From the NCBI GenBank assembly GCA_028714275.1, contig JAQTMP010000026.1, positions 1 through 10,100 on the forward strand: a stretch of DNA of 10,100 nt. The letters run 5' to 3'. Below are positions 4,922 to 10,100 of the stretch, one piece after another. Each line of letters begins with the position of its first letter. The first letter of the stretch is position 1. Both the position numbers and the translations under genes were made by a program. Below the pieces are notes generated by a model. That model did no database searches and was not told where the DNA came from. It saw only the letters and a list, made by a program, of their open reading frames with translations. This stretch comes from Candidatus Paceibacterota bacterium. Lineage in GTDB: Bacteria > Patescibacteriota > Minisyncoccia > Phycocordibacterales > CAINVO01.

Positions 4922-5870
4922 AGTCAACACCTTGGAATCACTTTGTAATCAATTGGCTCGGCGTTTTAAAATCAATGCCCATGTGCATTCGTTCTGTATT
5001 GTAATATTTGAGAAATGATCGAATGTCTTTTCGTGTGAATATGCACCAACCGAATCTCCCGATTTCTTCTTGAATGGTTCGATTGAATCTCTCGAGATGC
5101 CCGTTCTCGTTCGGCGACCTTGGGTGAATGTGCCGATGGGTCATTCCGTACCTCACGACAAAATCAGTGAAAAAGAAACTGAACTCCGATCCGTTGTCTG
5201 TCTGGATGTTTTTGATTTTGAATGGAAAATATGTAATTGCTTTTTTGAGGAATGATGTGCTGTGCTTAGCACTGATCCTCTTTGCAAGTATGGCGAAGCC
5301 GTACCTTGAATACACGTCGAGCGCGGTGTAGACGTAGATGCGCCTGCCGTCTTTGGTTGCGAAGTGGATGGTATCGATCTGGACCAGCATTCCTGGGCTT
5401 TTCGCCTCAGGTCTTGGCGGGTACATCCTTCTCTTTTTCCATGGACTGCGCTTCTTAAGCAGTCCGTATATATTTAATTTTCTTTTAATCGAAGACAAGG
5501 AAACTTTCACACCTTCGGCTTTCAGCATCTCATGCACCACCTCGGCACATCGGCGGCTCTTCAACCTTGCATGGATGATGCGGCCTACTGTTTCTTTCGG
5601 CAGCGATGCAGGCGATGTGTGTGGAGCAGAACTTCTTGTCTCGATCCTCTTAGGATCATATGTTTTCGGAGCACGCTTGCACCATTTCACCACCGCGCTT
5701 TGCGTGTACCCGAAGTGCCTAGCCGCTTTTCTAGTCGACCAGCCCTCGCGCACAAGCCTGACGGCTTGTGCGCGTATCTCCGGGAGCTTTTCATTTGTTG
5801 TATATGCCATATACATAGCTTAAACCACTGGGGTGATTCCAAGGTATTGAACCATGACGTTTTGTTGACT
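4922..5870. mobile_element. IS481-like insertion sequence, about 0.95 kb
   Basis: One DDE transposase gene on the minus strand fills the element. Its ends share an inverted repeat. The left end is AGTCAACA followed directly by CCTTGGAATCAC (4922-4941). The right end, read on the minus strand, is AGTCAACA (5870-5863), 18 extra nt, then CCTTGGAATCAC (5844-5833). The outer limits are uncertain. Looser similarity (TGT, TAT, CTA) may extend the ends to about 4912 and 5884. I see no clear target-site duplication. The size fits the IS481 family. Confidence 0.75.
4938..5816 (-). CDS. IS481-family DDE transposase
   Basis: This 292-aa transposase has an N-terminal helix-turn-helix (LPEIRAQAVRLVREGW to YTQSAVVKW, about 11-45). 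A second winged-helix-like region follows (about 75-120, with VSLSSIKRKLNIYGL), and then an RNase H-like integrase core. The catalytic triad is intact: D148 (VQIDTIHF), D207 (IQTDNGSEF) and E242 (ENGHLERFNRT), with 34 residues between D207 and E242. The C-terminus (LKYYNTERMHMGIDFKTPSQLI) is typical of the family. The frame is undamaged and full length, so the enzyme may be active. Start: ATG at 5816, or the third codon (ATG at 5810). Neither has a Shine-Dalgarno sequence. The stop codon lies inside the left terminal repeat. Confidence 0.95.
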   Translation of the reverse strand: MYMAYTTNEKLPEIRAQAVRLVREGWSTRKAARHFGYTQSAVVKWCKRAPKTYDPKRIETRSSAPHTSPASLPKETVGRIIHARLKSRRCAEVVHEMLKAEGVKVSLSSIKRKLNIYGLLKKRSPWKKRRMYPPRPEAKSPGMLVQIDTIHFATKDGRRIYVYTALDVYSRYGFAILAKRISAKHSTSFLKKAITYFPFKIKNIQTDNGSEFSFFFTDFVVRYGMTHRHIHPRSPNENGHLERFNRTIQEEIGRFGWCIFTRKDIRSFLKYYNTERMHMGIDFKTPSQLITK

Positions 5871-5893
5871 TTAGTATATTTACATGATATAAT
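5865..5893 (+). promoter_or_regulatory. Outward hybrid promoter at the right IS end, driving the PQ-loop gene
   Basis: TTGACT (5865-5870), a 17-nt spacer and TATAAT (5888-5893) are seen, with TGA before the hexamer as an extended -10. This is the best promoter in the window. The -35 box is the last 6 nt of the IS terminal repeat, while the -10 box is in flanking DNA. Transcription would start near 5900 and give a leader of about 58 nt before the TTG at 5958. Confidence 0.75.
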
Positions 5894-5945
5894 TGTACTA
5901 GAGTTTTGGTGCTTTACGCTAAGCTTAAAATAGGCCAAGACAAAC

Positions 5946-5952
5946 AGGAGGT
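5946..5952 (+). promoter_or_regulatory. Strong Shine-Dalgarno sequence deciding a TTG start
   Basis: AGGAGGT stands 5 nt before TTG at 5958. It is the only textbook ribosome binding site at a gene start in this window, and it fixes the start of the PQ-loop gene at a non-ATG codon. Confidence 0.85.
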
Positions 5953-5957
5953 ATCTC

Positions 5958-6611
5958 TTGAAAACTCAAAATAACCTAGTTGGAGATTTTCTCTACTGGT
6001 TTCAGATGATTCTCGCGGTGATTTTCGGCGGATTCCAAACCCAGCACATGCTTGTTCACTCCACTCGTGGATTGAGCACTAGCATGTTCCTCTTTACCGG
6101 ACTGTTCGTCTGCATCAATCTCTATCTGTCGATCGCTTCACATAAAGCTCAACCGAGCAGAGTGACGAAGCAGACAGTAGCGATTTATATCCTGGGAACG
6201 GTGGTCTACGGATCATTCCTGGTGGTAATGCTTGCGAAGGCAGAAAGCCTTTGGGATATGCGGGACACCTTTACTGGTCTAGTCGTTGTGGTTGCGTTGG
6301 TCTTGGCATTCGTCTACTCGAAAGCCCAGAATATCGCTACGCTCGATCCGATCATGAAGGGTGTCTATAGCCTGATCTTCAAGTCGGTGCCACAGGTGGT
6401 AATGGCGTGGAAAGTGTATCAAGTGGGTGGACAGGGGTTGAATACCGTTATGGTAATCACCTTCCACACACTGACACTGACTCGCATTTACCAGATTTGT
6501 CGAGGCACAAGCAAGACTGGCTGGGATCGGAATCGTCGAGGTCTCTTAATCTCTGAAATCGGAAATGAAATCACATGGTCACTGGTAACGGTGGCATGGT
6601 TAGTTTCGTAA
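5958..6611 (+). CDS. Seven-helix PQ-loop-like (SWEET-like topology) membrane protein
   Basis: This 217-aa integral membrane protein has seven likely helices (about 11-28, 39-60, 73-93, 103-122, 132-154, 160-180 and 197-216). Helix 5 carries a PQ-loop pattern, SVPQVVMAWKVY, then GGQGLN and a helix (P145-Q146). Helix 1 carries a weaker copy, GGFQTQHMLVHSTRGLS (F26-Q27). Two three-helix halves joined by helix 4 would give the 3+1+3 plan of SWEET sugar transporters and related PQ-loop proteins. The substrate is unknown, and the match is by eye. The start is TTG with a strong AGGAGGT site, unlike neighbouring genes, and the base composition looks more G+C-rich, both hinting at transfer. It is expressed from an IS-end promoter and converges on the panE-like gene. 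Confidence 0.7.
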   Translation: MKTQNNLVGDFLYWFQMILAVIFGGFQTQHMLVHSTRGLSTSMFLFTGLFVCINLYLSIASHKAQPSRVTKQTVAIYILGTVVYGSFLVVMLAKAESLWDMRDTFTGLVVVVALVLAFVYSKAQNIATLDPIMKGVYSLIFKSVPQVVMAWKVYQVGGQGLNTVMVITFHTLTLTRIYQICRGTSKTGWDRNRRGLLISEIGNEITWSLVTVAWLVS

Positions 6612-6622
6612 GGAACATCTCA

Positions 6623-6654
6623 AACCCCGTAGCGTGGAAACATGCTACGGGGTT
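6623..6654. terminator. Strong hairpin shared by two convergent genes
   Basis: A 14-bp stem (6623-6636 with 6641-6654, one G-U pair) closes a GAAA loop. The five G-C-rich pairs at 6625-6629 make it very stable. It begins 11 nt after the PQ-loop gene stop and contains the last codons and stop of the panE-like gene on the other strand. Neither side has a proper T-tract, so it may end transcription inefficiently or protect 3' ends. Confidence 0.6.
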
Positions 6655-7523
6655 AAAACATGTTTGAATCGAGTAACAATCTCCTGATTTTCTGGTGTGG
6701 GTATATTTTTCTTTCTACCTAACTCGATGATGTACCCATTCAAAAAGTCTATCTCCGTTTTTCTGCCAGAGCGCAAGTCTTGTTGTAAGGAAGAGTAATG
6801 TTGCATCTTTGAACATACATCGTACATCCTATGCTTCATTACATCTTTTTCATCAAGAGAAAAATAAGCTGAGAGTACGGCATAGCACTCGTCAAATAGT
6901 TTTGATATTTTTTCCTCAGTCTGATTATTTCTGAATAGCTCAAAAAAAGTCATGTTTTCCATTGCCGAAAGGGCATTCAGGCAGCAGTTCATTATAGTTT
7001 TTTCTGCGCGGATGACATCAAGATTTTTTTCAGTGCGACACGAGATTTTGGCATGAAGTAAAAGATCACTGATTGTTTTTCCTGCGGCCGTATCATCGAC
7101 CTTCCAACCCAATGCGGTTGATCGCGTCGTCAGTTTATTGTCTTTAATATTGAAACCCTCGAATACTGAAATGACAAGAAAAGGCTGGTGTGGAATGATA
7201 TCTGTGTATTTTGAATTATCGACCAGCCCATTTTGGATGCTTGTGAGTATCGAGCACTTCAGGCCGTGCTTTTTTATGGACAGAAAGGCTTCCTCAAGGT
7301 CGTATAGCTTTGTGCTTATGAAAATATAATCAAACGTCTCGTCAAATGGAAGTTCGAATAATTTTTTTGGCGTGTCGTATTCAGTGCCATCTATGAGAAT
7401 CTTATCGCCTGTATCCGTGAGCTTCTTTCTGCCAAAGAGATAGACATCATTGTCGTCGGCTTTGAGCATAGCTCCTAAATATATGCCGATGGATCCAGCT
7501 CCGTAAATAAGAATCTTTTTCAT
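6645..7523 (-). CDS. panE: 2-dehydropantoate 2-reductase (ketopantoate reductase) family protein
   Basis: This 292-aa protein matches PanE/ApbA, which reduces ketopantoate to pantoate with NADPH in pantothenate and CoA synthesis. The N-terminal Rossmann motif is GAGSIG (8-13), and QNG (97-99) follows in the cofactor domain. In the C-terminal helical domain K175 (RAEKTIMNC) and E257 (GRKTEIDFLNG) sit where E. coli PanE has its catalytic Lys176 and Glu256. The sequence YSSLQQDLRSGRKTEID, then IPTPEN, is the family's C-terminal signature. Length is normal. No other pantothenate gene is in the window, so it could be a relative acting on another 2-oxo acid. The ATG at 7523 has TGT-TAAAAT 6 nt upstream. 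The stop lies in the shared hairpin. Confidence 0.87.
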   Translation of the reverse strand: MKKILIYGAGSIGIYLGAMLKADDNDVYLFGRKKLTDTGDKILIDGTEYDTPKKLFELPFDETFDYIFISTKLYDLEEAFLSIKKHGLKCSILTSIQNGLVDNSKYTDIIPHQPFLVISVFEGFNIKDNKLTTRSTALGWKVDDTAAGKTISDLLLHAKISCRTEKNLDVIRAEKTIMNCCLNALSAMENMTFFELFRNNQTEEKISKLFDECYAVLSAYFSLDEKDVMKHRMYDVCSKMQHYSSLQQDLRSGRKTEIDFLNGYIIELGRKKNIPTPENQEIVTRFKHVLTP

Positions 7524-7529
7524 TAGATT

Positions 7530-7538
7530 ATTTTAACA
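7530..7538 (-). promoter_or_regulatory. Extended -10 box of the panE-like gene, leaderless type
   Basis: On the minus strand TGT-TAAAAT (hexamer 7535-7530) is followed by 6 nt and the ATG at 7523, the same spacing as at ruvX, the methyltransferase and the pseudouridine synthase. No Shine-Dalgarno sequence precedes the ATG. Confidence 0.5.
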
Positions 7539-7622
7539 TCCATTGGATATTTTGAGTAATTACTTACCTACATCTTACCAACTAGGGGGGGTCTGGACTC
7601 ATCGAGAGGGTTGCGTCATCCC

Positions 7623-7650
7623 TTGTAGGTATATGACACATATACCACAA
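7623..7650. repeat. Palindrome over the recombinase start codon
   Basis: GGTATATG (7628-7635) and CATATACC (7639-7646) form a perfect 8-bp inverted repeat with an ACA spacer. With one bulged A (7627), TTGT/ACAA extend it to 12 bp. It contains the ATG at 7633. Its position fits an operator or a recombinase binding (att-type) site. A looser pair, TACCTACA (7565-7572) and TGTAGGTA (7624-7631), also lies here. Confidence 0.6.
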
Positions 7651-8955
7651 CAGCCTATTGGATTGGTGGGTAAAGGATCAATCCCCGCAAGAATCAAGTA
7701 TTGCCTATACGCCCGCAAGTCGACCGAGGAGGAAGACCAGCAAGTCCTCTCTATCAACAGTCAGATCAAGGAGATGGAAAAAATGGCGAGGGAACAGGAT
7801 ATTGATATTGTTGTCACGAAACAGGAATCTCATTCAGCCAAAGAGGCAGGACAACGTCCTATTTTCGAGGAAATTATTAAAGAAATCAAGCAAGGCAAAT
7901 TCGATGGTATCCTCACATGGGCACCAGACCGCATCAGTCGCAACGCAGGCGACCTCGGACGCATCGTCGATCTCATGGATCAAGGGCTACTGAAAGAGAT
8001 CCGCACATACGGCGGCCAGAAATTCAGCAACAATCCGAATGAAAAATTTTTGCTGATGATCCTCGGCTCACAAGCCAAGCTCGAAAATGATAATAAGGTC
8101 ATAAACGTGAAGCGAGGTCTGCGAGCTCGATGCGAGATGGGGCTCTGGCCCGCACCTGCGCCAGTGGGGTATCTCAACAGCAAGAACAAAGATGAGAAGT
8201 GTCAGGTACATATCGATACCCATAGAGCGCCAGTAATAAAAAAGATGTTTGAGAAAGTGGCATACGAAAAATGGAGTGGCAGACGTATACATAAGTGGTT
8301 GAAAGACGAGATCAAATTTACTACCAAAAGCGGCAAGCCTTTGAACTTAAGCAATATCTATCTCACCCTCCGATGTCACTTTTACTACGGCACCTTTGAA
8401 TATCCCAAAAAGAGTGGTCAGTGGTATCAAGGCAAACATACGCCTATTTTAACCAAAGACCTTTTCGATCAAGTCCAAGAGAATATAGCTGAGCATGTCA
8501 TGAAAAGCTACGGCAAAGACCTTGCATTTACCAAGCTCATTACCTGCGGATTATGCGGCTCAGGCATCACCGCCGATGAAAAATACAAGAACCTCAAGAA
8601 TGGCGATACTCATAGGTATGTTTACTATCGGTGCTGTAAATATCGGGATCACTCATGTAAAGGAGGTCAGATGAGAGAAGAAGACCTCATTGAACAGATT
8701 GCCCACATCATCGACAAGATTGACCTAAATGAGATTGGCATGAAGGCTAAGATTAAGGATGAAATCGATCGACACCGTCGATTTCAGAGGGGACTACTTG
8801 GTGAGAGGCCTATTCACATCAAGACGACAGATATCGATATTCGCAACTACGCCAAATATGTCCTACGAAGCGGTACTATATTCGAGAAACGCGAAATGCT
8901 CTCCTGCTTAAAGAGCAAGATCGTGATGGCGAACAAGAAAGTATCTATCGTCTAG
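7633..8955 (+). CDS. Site-specific serine recombinase (resolvase domain, recombinase domain, zinc ribbon)
   Basis: This 440-aa enzyme (from the ATG at 7633) belongs to the large serine recombinases that integrate or excise mobile DNA. The catalytic serine is S30 in YCLYARKSTEEE. The resolvase domain continues through VLSINSQI and the DR-S-R helix (APDRISRNAGDLGR, D99-R100-R103). The recombinase domain begins near KRGLRARCEMG and PVGY (about 160-180). A zinc ribbon is formed by C305, C308, C334 or C335, and C342. A shorter C-terminal part follows. The frame stays open upstream to a TTG at 7543, but those residues look non-domain. GTG at 7666 is another possible start. The start ATG lies in a palindrome. 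The gene ends 93 bp short of the 3' end of tRNA-Val, as in integrated elements. Confidence 0.92.
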   Translation: MTHIPQQPIGLVGKGSIPARIKYCLYARKSTEEEDQQVLSINSQIKEMEKMAREQDIDIVVTKQESHSAKEAGQRPIFEEIIKEIKQGKFDGILTWAPDRISRNAGDLGRIVDLMDQGLLKEIRTYGGQKFSNNPNEKFLLMILGSQAKLENDNKVINVKRGLRARCEMGLWPAPAPVGYLNSKNKDEKCQVHIDTHRAPVIKKMFEKVAYEKWSGRRIHKWLKDEIKFTTKSGKPLNLSNIYLTLRCHFYYGTFEYPKKSGQWYQGKHTPILTKDLFDQVQENIAEHVMKSYGKDLAFTKLITCGLCGSGITADEKYKNLKNGDTHRYVYYRCCKYRDHSCKGGQMREEDLIEQIAHIIDKIDLNEIGMKAKIKDEIDRHRRFQRGLLGERPIHIKTTDIDIRNYAKYVLRSGTIFEKREMLSCLKSKIVMANKKVSIV

Positions 8956-9048
8956 CAAAAAACGAGGTAAGAATCGAACCAATTTTTTGTACTTGACTCT
9001 ACTCGAATACCGCTCTCTTGAGGGGTATGAGTAGGTCTCACTGCGTTG
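8956..9048. other. Gap between recombinase and tRNA-Val, with a T-arm-like fragment and a 43-nt dyad
   Basis: On the minus strand GGTTCGATTC-TTACC (8980-8966) looks like a tRNA T-loop with the 3' half of its stem, but the 5' half does not pair, so it is a fragment at most. At 8995-9037 lies an imperfect dyad: GAC/GTC, CTACTC (8999-9004) with GAGTAG (9029-9034), and ATACC (9007-9011) with GGTAT (9024-9028). It could be an att-type site or a terminator without a T-tract. Confidence 0.45.
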
Positions 9049-9121
9049 TGCGCGATGAGGGACTCGAACCCCCGGCCTTCTCAGTGTAAATGAGTTGCTC
9101 TACCAACTGAGCTAATCGCGC
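9049..9121 (-). tRNA. tRNA-Val(UAC)
   Basis: The minus-strand cloverleaf has a perfect 7-bp acceptor (GCGCGAT/ATCGCGC), D-stem GCTC/GAGC, anticodon loop TTTACAC with anticodon TAC (9088-9086), T-arm GGGGG-TTCGAGT-CCCTC and discriminator A at 9049. CCA is not encoded (CAA follows), unlike tRNA-Arg in this window. Confidence 0.95.
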
Positions 9122-9148
9122 GTATACTAAATACATCTGGCAGCCCCT

Positions 9149-9177
9149 AGCATAGACTATATTTGGTTTTATTTCAA
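9149..9177 (-). promoter_or_regulatory. Promoter of tRNA-Val
   Basis: The minus strand carries TTGAAA (9177-9172), a 17-nt spacer and TATGCT (9154-9149). The predicted start near 9142 gives a 5' leader of about 20 nt for RNase P to remove. Confidence 0.6.
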
Positions 9178-9210
9178 ATTTATTTATTCGCGACAGGAAG
9201 TGTAGTTTTC

Positions 9211-9261
9211 TTCAATATGCAATATAAAGCATATTTTTTATGTCTTTTATTACATATTGAA
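9211..9261. repeat. A/T-rich inverted repeats upstream of the pseudouridine synthase
   Basis: TTCAATATG (9211-9219) and CATATTGAA (9253-9261) are a perfect 9-bp inverted repeat with a 33-nt spacer. A competing pair inside it, AATATGC (9214-9220) with GCATATT (9229-9235), is followed by TTTTT like a weak terminator. No plus-strand gene closely upstream needs one. Confidence 0.4.
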
Positions 9262-9291
9262 AAAAGAAACATAGCCCACACGGCATATATA

Positions 9292-9300
9292 TGTTATATA
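9292..9300 (+). promoter_or_regulatory. Extended -10 box of the pseudouridine synthase gene, leaderless type
   Basis: TGT-TATATA (hexamer 9295-9300) is followed by 6 nt and the ATG at 9307. The surrounding TATA-rich DNA makes the exact hexamer less certain than at the other genes. Confidence 0.45.
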
Positions 9301-9306
9301 TGAGGC

Positions 9307-10100
9307 ATGCAGAAAAGCCCAATAAAAAAGAAAGTAGAAAAATCCCCTAAAAAGACGCAAAAACCAAAAATCGAAGTGCTTTACGAAGATAATGACGTGG
9401 TAGCCATCAATAAACCCGCAGGTCTGATGGTGCACCCTGATTCAAAAAACAGTGAAGGAGTGACTCTGTGCGACTGGATCATCGACCGATACGGAGATGC
9501 CATCAAGGAAGTAGGCGAGCCAATGACTCTAGCAGATGGCACTATTCTCTATCGCCCAGGTATTGTGCATAGACTCGACCGTGAGACCTCAGGGGTTTTA
9601 TTGATAGCCAAAAACCAATCAGCTTTTACTTTTTTTAAAAAACAATTTCAAAATCATACAATCTTGAAGAAGTATTTAGCTTTTGTATATGGGCTTGTCA
9701 AAACAGATAGGGGAGTGATCAATCGGCCTATTGCCCGTAGTCGATCGGATTTTCGACGTTGGTCTGCTCAGGCCGGCTCCCGCGGAGAAGCCCGTGAAGC
9801 GGTGACGTATTATCGGGTCCTCGGGCGTAAGGAGGGCGAAGGAGACACTTACTCTGAGATAGGAGCTCACTCCGCCACTCTCCTAGAGCTAGAGCCAAAA
9901 ACTGGCCGCACTCACCAGATCCGCGTGCACTGCAAATCCATGCACCACCCAGTCGTAGCCGATCCTTTATATGAGCCTGAAAATCTCAAGGCTACCCACC
10001 TTTTAGGCTTTGATCGCTTGGCCCTACATGCCCGCTCAATCTCATTTATGCTGGCTGATGGGGTCCAAAAGACAGTAGAGGCCCCTTTTCCAAAGGATTT
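9307..10100 (+). CDS. RluA/RluD-family pseudouridine synthase, 3' end cut by the window edge
   Basis: 264 codons are visible of an enzyme that converts uridine to pseudouridine in rRNA or tRNA. The signature is GIVHRLDRETSGVLL (85-99) with catalytic D91. Upstream is the strand EVLYEDNDVVAINKPAGLMVHP (23-44). LKKYLAFVYG and the RNA-binding strand GRTHQIRVH, followed by HPVVADPLY, are also typical. No S4 domain precedes the catalytic domain. Instead there is a Lys-rich tail (residues 1-21), as in RluA-like rather than full RluD-like enzymes, so the exact target uridine cannot be given. An in-frame TGA at 9301 makes the ATG at 9307 the earliest ATG. A GAGG 2 nt before it is too close to act as a Shine-Dalgarno site. 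Confidence 0.92.
   Translation, partial: MQKSPIKKKVEKSPKKTQKPKIEVLYEDNDVVAINKPAGLMVHPDSKNSEGVTLCDWIIDRYGDAIKEVGEPMTLADGTILYRPGIVHRLDRETSGVLLIAKNQSAFTFFKKQFQNHTILKKYLAFVYGLVKTDRGVINRPIARSRSDFRRWSAQAGSRGEAREAVTYYRVLGRKEGEGDTYSEIGAHSATLLELEPKTGRTHQIRVHCKSMHHPVVADPLYEPENLKATHLLGFDRLALHARSISFMLADGVQKTVEAPFPKD

Noticed and set aside
4709..4930. 73-aa open frame on the minus strand with VSFVSF and SDLSDF repeats
   Set aside because: The tripeptide repeats come from the 9-bp DNA repeats. It has no domain, no promoter spacing like its neighbours, and ends within the repeat cluster. At best it is a remnant.
5338..5933. Long plus-strand open frames across the IS
   Set aside because: They are mirror frames of the transposase gene, which has a complete domain set on the minus strand.
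7585..7620. Possible second copy of the tRNA-Val 3' end (GGGGGT and CTCATCG shared)
   Set aside because: Only two short blocks match and the order around them differs. Not enough for an att repeat.
7543..7632. TTG at 7543 as the recombinase start, adding 30 residues
   Set aside because: The added residues show no domain character, include a G7 run and the divergent promoter DNA, and serine recombinases usually begin shortly before the catalytic serine.
9181..9306. Small gene upstream of the pseudouridine synthase
   Set aside because: The DNA is very A/T-rich, with stops in the relevant frames and no start with supporting signals.

Overview
The window looks like a chromosomal segment of a Patescibacteria/CPR-type bacterium, probably Parcubacteria-like. 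This is inferred from dense, small single-domain proteins, a PilM/PilN/PilO set with no outer-membrane pilus gene in view, A/T-rich gene junctions, and several genes whose -10 box lies so close to the ATG that the mRNA would be leaderless. UGA is used as an ordinary stop (methyltransferase, pilN, the 119-aa pil-linked gene), which argues against the lineages that recode UGA as glycine. Taxonomy cannot be proven from this window.

Left part (1-3721), core-like: a partial tRNA-Ser(UGA) on the minus strand. Then, on the plus strand, a two-gene unit of ruvX/yqgF and a stand-alone tRNA-binding OB-fold protein. A type IV pilus assembly unit follows: pilM, pilN-like, pilO-like and a 119-aa membrane protein of unknown function. 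The pilus unit runs into a tRNA-Arg(UCU) gene whose promoter overlaps the end of the last pil-linked gene.

Middle part (3737-7540), accessory: a class I SAM methyltransferase with its own close -10 box comes first. Next is about 470 bp of gene-free DNA with ten copies of an AATNRGAC octamer and many inverted repeats. An IS481-like insertion sequence of about 0.95 kb carries an intact DDE transposase on the minus strand. A 7-TM PQ-loop-like membrane protein follows, with a TTG start and a strong Shine-Dalgarno sequence. Its promoter appears to take its -35 box from the IS end. A convergent panE-like ketopantoate reductase on the minus strand shares a hairpin with it.

Right part (7540-10100): a serine recombinase with a resolvase domain, a recombinase domain and a zinc ribbon ends 93 bp short of the 3' end of tRNA-Val(UAC), an arrangement typical of integrated elements. 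A 19-bp perfect palindrome covers its likely start codon. An imperfect 43-nt dyad and a tRNA T-arm-like fragment lie between it and the tRNA. The window closes with a RluA/RluD-family pseudouridine synthase cut by the right edge.

Two expression styles are visible. The tRNA genes and the PQ-loop gene have -35/-10 promoters with a 17-nt spacer. ruvX, the methyltransferase, panE and the pseudouridine synthase instead have a -10 hexamer exactly 6 nt before the ATG. The most notable items are the 7-TM PQ-loop protein with its IS-derived promoter, the leaderless start pattern, and the repeat-rich gene-free DNA left of the IS.
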